64,000 bases of DNA, taken from the NCBI RefSeq assembly GCF_034058155.1, contig NZ_CP139148.1:4216001-4280000 (forward strand), in the 5' to 3' direction. Positions 36,377-46,277 of the stretch are shown in pieces. The notes under the pieces were generated by a model, which saw only the letters and a list, made by a program, of their open reading frames with translations, had not been told where the DNA came from and ran no database searches. The first letter of the stretch is position 1, and every line of letters begins with the position of its first letter. The translations under genes and the position numbers were made by a program. Source of the stretch: Flavobacterium sp. KACC 22761 (GTDB taxonomy: Bacteria > Bacteroidota > Bacteroidia > Flavobacteriales > Flavobacteriaceae).

Positions 36377-38848
36377 TCAAAAGTTTAGTTTCTGAGTTAC
36401 CGGTTTCCCTGACAATTTCCCTTGTGGCAATTCAAATACAAATGATTTATTATTGAAGGTTACTGTGATTTGTTTCAAATCTTTATTCATTTGCGGATCT
36501 TGAACCGAAATTACATTTTCCTTACCTTTCAATTCTATTTGCACAATACAAGGATTGGATACCACAATACGAACTCCTTGTTGATTTAATTGAGTATTTC
36601 CATCATAAAACACAACTTGTATCAGATTACTGTCCAACGATTTAACCGCTTGTATTGAAGTATCATTTTGCAACACAACAAATGGAAGCGTAGCTGTCGG
36701 ATTGTCTTTTCCGCAGTACACAACATAGCCGTAAGTGTCATTTTTTACCTCACGGCCGTGATCGATCCAAAGTCTCAGGATATCTACACTGGCAGGTAAA
36801 TCTTTTACCGTTTTGTTTTGAATATTCATTTTTAGCCAGTCGGCTGATTTTGTTTCACAGGTATAATAGGCCTTTTTACTGTATTGTGGTAAAACAGTGT
36901 AAGCGAATTTATCCTGTTGTTTTATCCAGACAGGCTGACCTTTATCAAAAAAGGACTGAACTCCAGATTTCACTTTTTGCCATGACCCATTTTCAAATAC
37001 TACTACATCATTCTCTTTAGCAGTTTGATCAATGGTTGTACGAATAGTGCCTTCCAACTCAGCTCGAAGATTGTTTACGCCTGCACCCAAAGCAATAAGA
37101 TAATCGCCCTGCATGAAATAAGCCTTATGTACTTGTACGCCATAAATACATTCGTTTTCATTTTTATTGGTTCCTTTATCGTTCACATCATCCCTATCTG
37201 AGGCGTTCTCTTTTTCAAAAACAAAACCGGCCACTGCATTTTCGCCTCCTGAAGTAGCACTTCCGGAAAAATTAAATTTACTATTATACCCTCTCCAGTT
37301 TGTAACTGGTTTGATTTTTTCCATTCCTTCCCGGGCAGTCACACCTGGAGAAGCGGTAACATCCCAGCCACCATATATTTTTCGGTATTCAGTTCCGTTA
37401 CGTTGAAAAAACGTCATGCCATCATCGTTAAAAAAGTTATAGCAATCGGCAAAATTGGTAGCACTTTCAATTCCATCACATCTGTTCGAAGCCATATTCA
37501 CCATAATATGGTAATCTGGATTCTTCTTCATCAAATCATCATTATTAAAAAACCATCGGGTACCATTGTAAATCCCAGCCTCAAATTGCGACATATTAAC
37601 AGTTTTCGCATTAGCTTCCTGTATAAACTGCTCTATTTCTTTTTGTTCTGAATCCGTAAAAGAAGTTTTCCAGTCTTTCATCAAACTTTTGGCAAGTCCC
37701 AATGAAGGAATAGTACCACTGCCTCTTCCATAAACCGATGAATAACGATCCAGGCATGGAAGTTCATTTCCTTTATAATGATACCAATTCCCTCCCTGAA
37801 AAAAATTGATTAAAGTTTCTTTATTTTCCTGCGTTAATTTTTTCTCCCATGGTGAGCCTTTCAGCATCACCAACATATTCAAAGCATTGTTACCTCCGTC
37901 AATCGGATATCCCCAGATCAAGCTCTGCTTACCATGCCCCCATCCTGCACCATCTGCCGTAAAGCCTTCTATCCAAAACGATTCATTATAGGTTGACTGA
38001 GAGGTTTGACTGATACCTCTTTGGCATACTTCTGACAGTAAATCAATCATAGGAATCGACTTGTACATAAATGCTGTAGGCAACAATGAACGATACGCCA
38101 GCGCATTGCCTCCTACCCACCAAACATGGTTTCGGAAACGTTCAATCTGCACCACATTATTATCCGTTGCATCGTTGCGGAAAGGCTGTGTCCAGCACTG
38201 CAAAGCCACTTCTTTCAATACCAAACTGGCATCATTTAATAATGGATTCTTACTTTTTCCGGCTTCCACTTGATCCATTTGTTTCAGCAGAGAAAAATAA
38301 ATATTCACTGCCGCCGTTGGAATAAGAAAACAAGAGGCATGAAACCTCGGGGCTGCGTTGTTGCGCCCCATTTCTAGATTACCATAGTGGATGATGGCTT
38401 TATAAAATTTGTCAACCAATACCTCTTTTTCTTTCATTTCGCCAAGACGATATGCATCTGCAATTTTCCAAAGGCGGTTAATTGCTTCCGATACTACAGG
38501 AACGATCACTTCTCTTTGTAATTCTCCTTTGTCTAGCAATATTTTTTCATCTGCAATCCTTTTTTCCTGCTGTGCCAGATCGGTAAATTGACCATTTTCG
38601 CCAAGCAAGGTTAAACATTCCTGACTGCTCTTTTTCATTTCATTCGCTAGTTGATTATAGCGATACGGAATTTTATTGAATCCTTCACGGTACTCTTGGA
38701 TGGATGCTTCTTTTTTATCATCCTTGACTGATTTAGCTTGTGTGGAATATTTTAAATAGTTGTCGTATGCCACTTTACGCTCGGCTTCTTGTGCCTGACT
38801 ACACAGGATTGTGCTGATTGCGCATAAAACAAAAAATAGTTTTTTCAT
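36377..38848 (-). CDS. PL8-superfamily polysaccharide lyase (chondroitin AC/hyaluronate lyase-like)
   Basis: The 823-residue protein has a signal peptide ending near CSQAQ20. An alpha/alpha-toroid follows (~25-400) with NHVWWVGGNALAYRS, then GFTADGAGWGHGKQSLIWGY, where His is followed by Tyr at +9, the spacing of His225/Tyr234 in chondroitin AC lyase. YSSVYGRGSG supplies a candidate Arg. The second half is the lyase beta-sandwich (GGENAVAGFVFEKEN, YLIALGAGVNN, LRLWIDHGREVKNDTYGYVV). It should act in the periplasm on oligosaccharides imported by SusCD. It has no T9SS domain or lipobox, unlike the larger lyase at 27506-32572. It may fall in PL8 or a related lyase family such as PL37; a CAZy assignment would need a profile search. 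The gene is 35 bp downstream of the GH3 gene. Confidence 0.82.
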   Translation of the reverse strand: MKKLFFVLCAISTILCSQAQEAERKVAYDNYLKYSTQAKSVKDDKKEASIQEYREGFNKIPYRYNQLANEMKKSSQECLTLLGENGQFTDLAQQEKRIADEKILLDKGELQREVIVPVVSEAINRLWKIADAYRLGEMKEKEVLVDKFYKAIIHYGNLEMGRNNAAPRFHASCFLIPTAAVNIYFSLLKQMDQVEAGKSKNPLLNDASLVLKEVALQCWTQPFRNDATDNNVVQIERFRNHVWWVGGNALAYRSLLPTAFMYKSIPMIDLLSEVCQRGISQTSQSTYNESFWIEGFTADGAGWGHGKQSLIWGYPIDGGNNALNMLVMLKGSPWEKKLTQENKETLINFFQGGNWYHYKGNELPCLDRYSSVYGRGSGTIPSLGLAKSLMKDWKTSFTDSEQKEIEQFIQEANAKTVNMSQFEAGIYNGTRWFFNNDDLMKKNPDYHIMVNMASNRCDGIESATNFADCYNFFNDDGMTFFQRNGTEYRKIYGGWDVTASPGVTAREGMEKIKPVTNWRGYNSKFNFSGSATSGGENAVAGFVFEKENASDRDDVNDKGTNKNENECIYGVQVHKAYFMQGDYLIALGAGVNNLRAELEGTIRTTIDQTAKENDVVVFENGSWQKVKSGVQSFFDKGQPVWIKQQDKFAYTVLPQYSKKAYYTCETKSADWLKMNIQNKTVKDLPASVDILRLWIDHGREVKNDTYGYVVYCGKDNPTATLPFVVLQNDTSIQAVKSLDSNLIQVVFYDGNTQLNQQGVRIVVSNPCIVQIELKGKENVISVQDPQMNKDLKQITVTFNNKSFVFELPQGKLSGKPVTQKLNF

Positions 38849-38883
38849 ATTAATTATCCAATTCTATTACTCTTTGCCTTAAT

Positions 38884-41217
38884 CTATTTTTTTAATACTA
38901 ATGCGAATTTGTTTGTAACGCCATCCACACTATTTCCTCCAACAAATATTTCAAAATCTCCCGCATCTACTTTTCGTTTCAGATTCTCATCCAAATGGCT
39001 TAAATCTGATGGATTTAATGTGAAGGTTACAGTTTGCGTTCCTCCGGCTGGAATACTTACACGCTGAAATGCCCTCAATTGCTTAGGAGCCTGGGTAATA
39101 TGCTTGGTATGCAGATTGGTAAAATACAACTGTACTATTTCATCGCCATCTCTATTACCCGTGTTGGTAACATTTACAGACAACTGTATTTTTTCATCTA
39201 TTGAAAATTTATCCTTTGCAAATTTGATATCACCATATTGAAATGTGGTATAAGACAATCCGAAACCGAAAGGATATAAACAGTAATATCTATCTTTAGA
39301 AACAATTCCGGCAACCTTAGTTTCAGGATACTCTGCAACACTTCCTTCCCTTCCATAAGGACGGGTAATTTGTGTCAACGGAATTTGCCCTGTATGCCTT
39401 GGGATGGTAACGGTAGTCTTGCCCGATGGGTTCACTTTCCCTGATAGTATTTCTGCCAATGCATTTCCTCCTTCTTCTCCAGCAGGAAACATAAGTAAAA
39501 CAGCATCTACTTTATCGATCCAGTTCAACATGGTTACAGGTCGGCTATCATCCAACACGACAATCACGGGTTTACCTAAACTGCTTATTGTTTTTATAAG
39601 TTCTTCCTGAACCCCCATTAAGTTTAAATCAATGCGATCTTGCGATTCACCACCAGTTACACTATATTGTCCTCCCATCACCAACACGGTTATATCCGAT
39701 TGTTTCGCAATATTGACAGCTTCTTCAAAGCCTGATGTATCAGTATCAGTAAGAGTACAACCTTTAGCATAACGAATAGTGGCTGTCGAACCAAAAAGAT
39801 TTTTTATTCCATCTATCGGGCTAACACCAGGCACTCCGGCGGATGAATAACCTCCAAATTGAGCCTTGGCGGCATTCGGGCCGATAACAGCTATATTCTT
39901 AGCGGTCTCCGCGATAGGCAATACATTGTTTTTGTTTTTCAAAAGTATAATACTCTCTTCTGCTGCTTTTTTTGCCAATGCTCTAAATTCGGGAGCATTA
40001 CATAATTTGGCGGCTTGAGTAGTATCTTCAATATAAGGGTGTTCAAACAGCCCCATCTCAAATTTCACACGGAGGATGCGTTTTACACTTTCATCAATTA
40101 CCGATTGGTCAATATTTCCTTTTTTAACCTCCTCTATTAATTCTACATAAGCTTTGTATCTGGGTAAATCTACATCTAAGCCAGCCTTGGCACATATTAC
40201 AGCAGCTTCTCCCCTAGATTCAGCAATTTTGTGCATACCCATTGTATGTACTACTCCACTCCAATCAGACACAGTATAGCCTGTAAACCCCCATTCTTTA
40301 CGTAATAAATCAGTGAGCAGCCATTTATTGGCGTGACATGGCACTCCATCTATGGCATTATAGGCCGCCATTAACGATTTTGCATGGGCTTCGGTTACAG
40401 CAGCTTTATAAGGAACTAAATGAATTTCTCTTAGTTCTCTTTCACTCAATGAAACATTAGCTGCATCCAAACCATTAGAAGGCACAAAATTTGCGGCAAA
40501 GTGTTTCGGTGTGCAGATAACTCCATTTTGTTGTACATTCTTGATAAATTCAACAGCAAAACGGGAAGCTAAAAAAGGGTCTTCCCCATACGTTTCTTCC
40601 ATCCTCCCATGGCGTGGATCCCTTGCCAAATCAAGTACGGGACTCAATGCCTGTCTAATACCCCTGCTATAGGCTTCTTTTCCGATAGCATCTGTTATTT
40701 TTTTCATCAGTGGCAAGTCCCATGTACAAGAAAGTGCAATAGACTGCGGGTAAATAGTAGCGCCAAAACCTTTCACACCGTGCAACGCCTCATCATTAAT
40801 AAGCGTAGGAATACCCAATCTTGTTTCTTCTACAGCAACTTTTTGAATTTCATTGACTGTTTTAACTCCTTTCGCAGCATCCATATCGGTTGTAGGACAA
40901 CTAATGTGACCGGTACCATGGGACTTCATTTGCTGACGGATATAATCGATTGAATATACCCCACTGCTTTTGAATATTTCGTCTCCATCTCCCAAGCGCA
41001 AGGCGCACATTTGATATACTTTTTCTTCGAGAGTCATTCGCATAATTAAATCATTTACACGTTTCTCGACCGGAAGAGCGGGGTTTTTATAAGGCAAAAT
41101 TTTGGTCGCAGGTTTTGTTTGTGCAATTACCACTCCATTAAAAAGCAAAGAAAAAATAACTGTTGACAATATAGTTGACGATAAAAATTTCATTTTTTTT
41201 GTTTTATAATTTTTCAT
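38884..41217 (-). CDS. GH3 beta-glycosidase (BglX-like)
   Basis: The 777-residue protein has a signal peptide (cleavage near VVIAQ33) and a complete GH3 three-domain plan. The catalytic barrel has GIPTLINDEALHG, DLARDPRHGRMEETYGEDP, KHFAANF and the nucleophile Asp318 in TVSDWSG. A second domain follows (ESIILLKNKNNVLPI, VIGPNAA, VMGGQYSVTGGESQDR), then a fibronectin-like C-terminus (VNVTNTGNRDGDEIVQLYF). It would release terminal beta-linked glucose, xylose or related sugars from oligosaccharides. The ATG at 41217 overlaps the GH35 stop (ATGA), but an internal ATG at 41193 gives a more classic signal peptide and may be the true start. The KHFAANF variant (usually KHFA.NG or KHFVAYG) is unremarkable. 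Confidence 0.93.
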   Translation of the reverse strand: MKNYKTKKMKFLSSTILSTVIFSLLFNGVVIAQTKPATKILPYKNPALPVEKRVNDLIMRMTLEEKVYQMCALRLGDGDEIFKSSGVYSIDYIRQQMKSHGTGHISCPTTDMDAAKGVKTVNEIQKVAVEETRLGIPTLINDEALHGVKGFGATIYPQSIALSCTWDLPLMKKITDAIGKEAYSRGIRQALSPVLDLARDPRHGRMEETYGEDPFLASRFAVEFIKNVQQNGVICTPKHFAANFVPSNGLDAANVSLSERELREIHLVPYKAAVTEAHAKSLMAAYNAIDGVPCHANKWLLTDLLRKEWGFTGYTVSDWSGVVHTMGMHKIAESRGEAAVICAKAGLDVDLPRYKAYVELIEEVKKGNIDQSVIDESVKRILRVKFEMGLFEHPYIEDTTQAAKLCNAPEFRALAKKAAEESIILLKNKNNVLPIAETAKNIAVIGPNAAKAQFGGYSSAGVPGVSPIDGIKNLFGSTATIRYAKGCTLTDTDTSGFEEAVNIAKQSDITVLVMGGQYSVTGGESQDRIDLNLMGVQEELIKTISSLGKPVIVVLDDSRPVTMLNWIDKVDAVLLMFPAGEEGGNALAEILSGKVNPSGKTTVTIPRHTGQIPLTQITRPYGREGSVAEYPETKVAGIVSKDRYYCLYPFGFGLSYTTFQYGDIKFAKDKFSIDEKIQLSVNVTNTGNRDGDEIVQLYFTNLHTKHITQAPKQLRAFQRVSIPAGGTQTVTFTLNPSDLSHLDENLKRKVDAGDFEIFVGGNSVDGVTNKFALVLKK

Positions 41218-43727
41218 TTCACCATGTTTTTTTCAATCGATACTTGGTACCTGTAAACCGGAACAATATCAATTTTCTTTACTTTAGCCTTCAACTGATC
41301 GTCCAATGTTTTTTCTAAACTGCCCCAATAAACATCGAATTGTTTATCTACAGGCAATACCTGAATTAATATAGGAGCAGTTGTATTTTTTGATATGTAA
41401 TTCAATCTGAACTTGCAGATACCATTATAATTGAACTGGTCATAAACTAATTTATTACCCTGATACATAGTCATATAATCACCATCGTAATTTACAGCCA
41501 CTTCCCAATCAACCACACCAGCAGTTGGCTTACAGCTGTAAGTCGATTGATACAATTGCTGATTCGGCAATGAATGAAATGTCGCTTTGTATAAAGCCCC
41601 AGGCTGCAACGGTTTGAATTCTTTTGATTTTTTGAATGCCGTTAACATCGAGTCTTTAAATTTTTGGGCTGCTTCAATATTAGTATCAACGAATGGCATA
41701 AAATTTACAGCAGGTCTGTTGACAATGGAAGGATTCAACATAAATGAGCCCAACAAATTATCAGTATTAATTTGCTTGCAGCTTATATCTTTTGAAATTG
41801 ATTTAAGCACTATATCAGCACTTGGATATGCTTTAACCTCAATCTTACCATCCTTACTGGCAATTTCAAAACTCAATTGATGGTCTGATTCCTCTCTTAA
41901 CAAAGCTTCGGTAAAAATCAATGCTTCTTGTTTATTACCGTAATTAATTTTGTATGCCTGTAAAGCCTGTTCTCTGGTAACAACAAGTACTTTAACCAAT
42001 TCGCCATTTTTACTTGTTACTTCAAAATAAAAATTACCTTCTTGTTTATCGCTGGTTACAATTCCGTCTTTTTCATTCCAAACACAGCCTTTCAGAGCGC
42101 TTACTTTTTTAATGGCCGTATTATCAAAAACCATTTCCGGATTGATGGCATCTCTAAAAAAAACAAACGTTTTTGTTTCACCATTATTTAAAATAGAAAG
42201 TGGCTGTACGGTAGCATATTTCAACAATACGCTTTGCATATCCAGCTTATAAGGCCAGACTACATAATGGTTGGCAGGAAAAGTAATGGGCTTTGCCGGA
42301 ACCGTTTCCGTTGCTGTCCCATCATTTATACTCAATTGAAAATCTTTAATTTCTGGCAATGAAACCAGTCTTTGGTAGTTCGAAAGAAAGATAAAACCTT
42401 TGCCGTTTTTTGAACGAACAGAAGACTGTACTGTATCTTTTGAAACCATTGAACGTTTTAATTTAGCAGGGAAATAAGGTCGTGTTTCTGCTAGTCTATC
42501 GCCATAATCCTTTACGAAAAGATTCATTAATTTTAATTCAGAAAAAGATGGCGCCGGTATTCCCATAGCGCCCAACGGAGCCTGAAAATCGTAATTAAGC
42601 AACGGCATATCGTTAGGATAATTGGAAACCCTTGATTCCTGAAAACCGTAGTCATTTGCCCAATCAAGAGGAGTAAAACCTCCATGAAACATAAAATACC
42701 CAAAACCGTTCAAACCTGCCGCTAATTTTGTAAAAATATTGGCTGCTACATCAGCAGCAGATACATCTACGCGCCTGTGATAGGTTTTCTGCATACCAGA
42801 TCCCAATTCGGCAGAGATTAATGGATAATTATTGCGAACTTTTGCATCAACTTTACCCAACAAATCACTTCCTATGTCATCATCGGCTTTCAGTGGCTTA
42901 ATGAAATACACTCCCTTAATAAACGGTTTGGTAGTTGTGTTCCAAGGACTATCTGGATAACTGCCAAGGCTATAGAAAAATTCATCCTGATTATCAGGAC
43001 CCGGAGCAAAACCACTATAATAAGGAACATCCATTCCATCAGCAATTGCCATATTTTTCAATGTTTTCATATGCTGGTACTCAGGGTCATTTTTAAAATT
43101 CATCTCATTTTCCAGTTGAATTCCAATAATTGGTCCGCCTTGCTTGAAATAAAGTCCCTCGCATTGTTTTGCTATTTGTTTATAATATGAAGCCGAATAA
43201 CGCAAGTATTCCGGATCGTCTGTTCGTAGTTTTATGTTTTTGTTCATCAGCCAGTCCGGGAAACCTCCATTCTTAATTTCGGCATGTACCCACGGGCCTA
43301 TTCGTATCCACACAAGCATTCCGTGTTTTTTGCACAATGCCAAAAACCTGTTGAGATTATTATTTCCATTCCAATCATAAACACCTTCTTTGGTTTCATG
43401 AAAAATCCAAATAATATAGGAACTGATTACCTCGACGCCTCCTGCCTTCATGGCAATAATTTCCTGTTCCCATTGATCAGCCTTGTACCTTTCATAATTA
43501 AATTCTCCCATAACAGGAAACCAAGGTTTCCCATTGCGCAATAGGTAATTACCCGTATAACCCAAACTTTCACCATTTGGTCTCACACTAGTTCCTCTTT
43601 TAATATCCGGGGTTACTACTGCGGCATTATTGCTTTTGATCTTTATATCATATTGCAAACGATTTTGTGCTTGCATGCCGACACAAGAAATATAAATTAT
43701 ACATAAAAGAAAAAAAAGTCTTTTCAT
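41214..43727 (-). CDS. GH35 beta-galactosidase family protein
   Basis: The protein is about 837 residues from ATG 43727 (MKRLFFLLCIIYISCVGMQAQ, a clear signal peptide). The frame is open to an upstream ATG at 43766 but that start would spoil the signal. The barrel has GEFNYERYKADQWEQEI, YIIWIFHE, WIRIGPWVHAE, the acid/base Glu in IIGIQLENEMNF and the nucleophile Glu in LISAELGSG, then GYFMFHGGFTPLDW, all GH35 hallmarks. It should remove terminal beta-galactose or a similar residue. The ~400-residue C-terminal half is beta-rich and typical of Bacteroidota GH35. It overlaps the GH3 start codon by 4 bp, implying coupling. In a GAG-like locus a GH35 is not standard, so it hints at galactose in the target glycan. 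Confidence 0.9.
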   Translation of the reverse strand: MKRLFFLLCIIYISCVGMQAQNRLQYDIKIKSNNAAVVTPDIKRGTSVRPNGESLGYTGNYLLRNGKPWFPVMGEFNYERYKADQWEQEIIAMKAGGVEVISSYIIWIFHETKEGVYDWNGNNNLNRFLALCKKHGMLVWIRIGPWVHAEIKNGGFPDWLMNKNIKLRTDDPEYLRYSASYYKQIAKQCEGLYFKQGGPIIGIQLENEMNFKNDPEYQHMKTLKNMAIADGMDVPYYSGFAPGPDNQDEFFYSLGSYPDSPWNTTTKPFIKGVYFIKPLKADDDIGSDLLGKVDAKVRNNYPLISAELGSGMQKTYHRRVDVSAADVAANIFTKLAAGLNGFGYFMFHGGFTPLDWANDYGFQESRVSNYPNDMPLLNYDFQAPLGAMGIPAPSFSELKLMNLFVKDYGDRLAETRPYFPAKLKRSMVSKDTVQSSVRSKNGKGFIFLSNYQRLVSLPEIKDFQLSINDGTATETVPAKPITFPANHYVVWPYKLDMQSVLLKYATVQPLSILNNGETKTFVFFRDAINPEMVFDNTAIKKVSALKGCVWNEKDGIVTSDKQEGNFYFEVTSKNGELVKVLVVTREQALQAYKINYGNKQEALIFTEALLREESDHQLSFEIASKDGKIEVKAYPSADIVLKSISKDISCKQINTDNLLGSFMLNPSIVNRPAVNFMPFVDTNIEAAQKFKDSMLTAFKKSKEFKPLQPGALYKATFHSLPNQQLYQSTYSCKPTAGVVDWEVAVNYDGDYMTMYQGNKLVYDQFNYNGICKFRLNYISKNTTAPILIQVLPVDKQFDVYWGSLEKTLDDQLKAKVKKIDIVPVYRYQVSIEKNMVK

Positions 43728-43781
43728 TTTATCATTTTTGGTTTTGAATCTCCTTTTTATTGTCATTGAATCGTATCGATT

Positions 43782-44759
43782 TTATTCTTTTTTCAAATTG
43801 ACTGTGGCTTCTGTTGTAGTTTTAATCAAATCATTTTCAGCTAACCATTTTTCGCAGGCATTTGGCCAATTTTTATTGGTTCCCGCAATTCCTAAACCAA
43901 AACCATGTCCGCCATTTTCATACAAATGCATCTCGACCGAAACCTTATTTTGCTTTAATGCCAAATAATAATTGATGCTGTTTTCAACCGGCACCGATTT
44001 GTCGTCGGTAGCATGCATTAAAAATGTTTTTGGTGTGTTTTTGTTAACCATTTTTTCATTCGAATATTTGGCTACCATTTCATTGCTGGCGTTTTTGCCT
44101 AATAGGTTTTCTTTTGATCCACGGTGCGTAATTCCGTCTTCCATAGAAATTACCGGATAAAGCAAAATAGAGAAATCGGGACGTGCGCTGGTTTTATCTT
44201 TAGATTCATACACTTTATCGTTATAATGTGTTGACAAAGTAGAAGCCAAATGTCCTCCTGCAGAAAACCCGAGGACACCAATTTTGGAGACATCAAGATT
44301 CCATTGGTCAGCATTTCGGCGTAAAGTTCTTATCGCTTCCTGAGCATCCTGCAACGGACCAATTGTTTTGTTTTTCATAATACTGTCACTTGGAAGCCTG
44401 TACTTCAAAACAAAAGCCGAAACCCCAATAGACTGAAGCCATTTGGCAACATCATCGCCTTCTTTTTCATGCGACAAAAGGGCATAACCTCCGCCAGGAC
44501 AAATAACAACCGCTGTGTTTTTAGCTCCTTTGTTATCTGCTAAAAATATTTTCAGAGTCGGTTCCGTAACTTTTCTGATTCCCGTAATATTTCCAGATTC
44601 ATCTCTTCTCGGGTCTTCTTTATAACGTTTAGAAGTTATGGCATCCGGGATTTTATCCCATAATTTTATTTCTTTGCTTTGCGAAAAAGAAGAAATACTC
44701 ATTCCGAAGAATAAAATTAATGCAGACGTTTTTTGAGATGAAATAATTGATTCGGTCAT
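43782..44759 (-). CDS. Alpha/beta-hydrolase esterase (acetyl-xylan-esterase / BD-FAE-like)
   Basis: The 325-residue exported esterase has a signal-like N-terminus (ALILFFGMSISSFSQ). The alpha/beta-hydrolase motifs are an oxyanion-hole PGGGYALLSHEKEG, the nucleophile elbow GFSAGGH (Ser), a late Asp in HATDDKSVP and the His in NGGHGFGLG. The layout matches carbohydrate esterases found in plant- and algal-glycan PULs, which remove acetyl or feruloyl groups. Placed 39 bp after a SASA-type esterase gene, it suggests that the target polysaccharide is O-acylated. The acyl group cannot be told from sequence. Confidence 0.86.
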   Translation of the reverse strand: MTESIISSQKTSALILFFGMSISSFSQSKEIKLWDKIPDAITSKRYKEDPRRDESGNITGIRKVTEPTLKIFLADNKGAKNTAVVICPGGGYALLSHEKEGDDVAKWLQSIGVSAFVLKYRLPSDSIMKNKTIGPLQDAQEAIRTLRRNADQWNLDVSKIGVLGFSAGGHLASTLSTHYNDKVYESKDKTSARPDFSILLYPVISMEDGITHRGSKENLLGKNASNEMVAKYSNEKMVNKNTPKTFLMHATDDKSVPVENSINYYLALKQNKVSVEMHLYENGGHGFGLGIAGTNKNWPNACEKWLAENDLIKTTTEATVNLKKE

Positions 44760-44798
44760 AAAATTTGATTTTGAAAATATATTTTTTCAATTAGACAA

Positions 44799-46235
44799 TT
44801 ATTCCCAATCATCAGTTCTAAAACTGCTGGCTGGAAATCCTTCGGTGTTGAACAAATCGCCAATCACAAAATCTTTAAAGGCGTACCTCACCGCTACAGG
44901 ATTAGGAACCTCTTGCGATGATACAGTTAAAACCCCTTTTGTAATTACTGCTTTTGCCGGATGAAAAATTTTATCTTCTCCCGCAATTTCAAAATTGCTC
45001 AGAGGCTTACCATAAGAAGTAAAACCGTTGGGCGTATTGCTGAATTGGACAGTAGCCACATTTCCTGCAAAACTTACCGATTCATAAATTGGTGAAGCGT
45101 AAGGAAATCCCTTTAAAGCATAGGTTTTGGCAAGTGCCATATACGCCAGACGTTTTCCAACCGTTTCCTTATCCCAAGGATGAATGAAAATTTCATTACC
45201 AATATCCAATGTAACCACCATACCGCTGTTTGGGATTACTGCCAATGCTTTTCTTTGGGCATCTCTCAAATAAGCAGAATTCAGCTTTGGATCAGATTCG
45301 ATAGGTTTGTTTTTGTACGGAGCAATCTGCACATAGTAAAACGGAAGATTCTCATTATTTGATTTTGTTCTCAGCATTTTTACAAAAGCAGGAAACAAAG
45401 TTTCGTATTGTTTTGGGCGATTATAATTGGTTTCTCCCTGATACCAGATACAGCCTTTAATAGTGTAGCCAAGAACAGGATGCAACATCGCATTATAAAC
45501 CGCAGTAGCATTTTTATTGTCAATTTTTTGTGAGGCATCGGTTTTAGATGGAAACGAGTTAACATCAGGGAATGGTTTCAATGCTTCTTCATCCATAAAG
45601 CCTTCTACGGGAGTACCACCATAACTGCTGCACACTAGACCAATTGGCACTTTTAACTTAGCATACAATAATCTCCCAAAATAATAGGCAGTAGCGCTGA
45701 AGTTGGTAACCGATTCTGGTTCAGCTTCATTCCAAATAGCCTTATTAGAATCATCCTGAACCGCTCTCTCAACTGCTTTTGGAACGGTGTACAACCTAAT
45801 TTTGTCATTAGCCGAATTAAAAATCGCATCGCCTGAACCAAGAATAGGCTGATCTTTGAAGCCCTTCATTGGCATTTCCATATTACTTTGTCCGCTGCAA
45901 AGCCAAACTTCACCAATCAAGACATTTTTGATCGTAATGCTATTGTTGTGTTCACTTATTTTTATCTCAAAAGGACCGCCTGCTGCAGGAGTATCAACAT
46001 TTGCTTTCCACTTTCCGTTGGAATCTGCTGTAACTGTAATCTTCTTTTTATTCCACGATGTAACAAGACTAACTTGAACTCCAGCTGTACTCCAACCCCA
46101 AATAAAAGGATGCGATTGTTGTTGCAGCACCATATTATCCGAAAATAAATAAGGAAGTTTGATGGCACTAAAAGCTGTACTCCCGAAAAAAGTAAAGCAA
46201 ATTAGGCAAATAATTAGTTGTTTTTTAAGTTTCAT
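44799..46235 (-). CDS. SASA-type carbohydrate O-acetylesterase (sialate 9-O-acetylesterase family)
   Basis: The 478-residue protein has a signal peptide (cleavage near STAFSA). It shows the SGNH/SASA pattern: CSGQSNMEMPMKGF with the nucleophile Ser in block I, GCIWYQGETNYNRP (block with WYQGE), and late DIGNEIFIHPWDKETVGKRLA, which contains the catalytic His region. The family includes sialate 9-O-acetylesterases, but in PULs these enzymes commonly deacetylate other sugars. No sialidase or sialic-acid lyase is present, so sialate as substrate is unlikely here. It lies 42 bp downstream of a DUF4955 gene and 39 bp upstream of the alpha/beta-hydrolase gene. Confidence 0.88.
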   Translation of the reverse strand: MKLKKQLIICLICFTFFGSTAFSAIKLPYLFSDNMVLQQQSHPFIWGWSTAGVQVSLVTSWNKKKITVTADSNGKWKANVDTPAAGGPFEIKISEHNNSITIKNVLIGEVWLCSGQSNMEMPMKGFKDQPILGSGDAIFNSANDKIRLYTVPKAVERAVQDDSNKAIWNEAEPESVTNFSATAYYFGRLLYAKLKVPIGLVCSSYGGTPVEGFMDEEALKPFPDVNSFPSKTDASQKIDNKNATAVYNAMLHPVLGYTIKGCIWYQGETNYNRPKQYETLFPAFVKMLRTKSNNENLPFYYVQIAPYKNKPIESDPKLNSAYLRDAQRKALAVIPNSGMVVTLDIGNEIFIHPWDKETVGKRLAYMALAKTYALKGFPYASPIYESVSFAGNVATVQFSNTPNGFTSYGKPLSNFEIAGEDKIFHPAKAVITKGVLTVSSQEVPNPVAVRYAFKDFVIGDLFNTEGFPASSFRTDDWE

Positions 46236-46277
46236 GATTTTGATTATTCTTTGAATTAGTCTGTTAGTTTAAACATT

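Noticed and set aside
44799..46235. Sialic-acid utilization inferred from the SASA-type esterase
   Set aside because: No sialidase, NanA-type lyase, epimerase or sialic transporter is present; SASA enzymes in PULs often act on other acetylated sugars.
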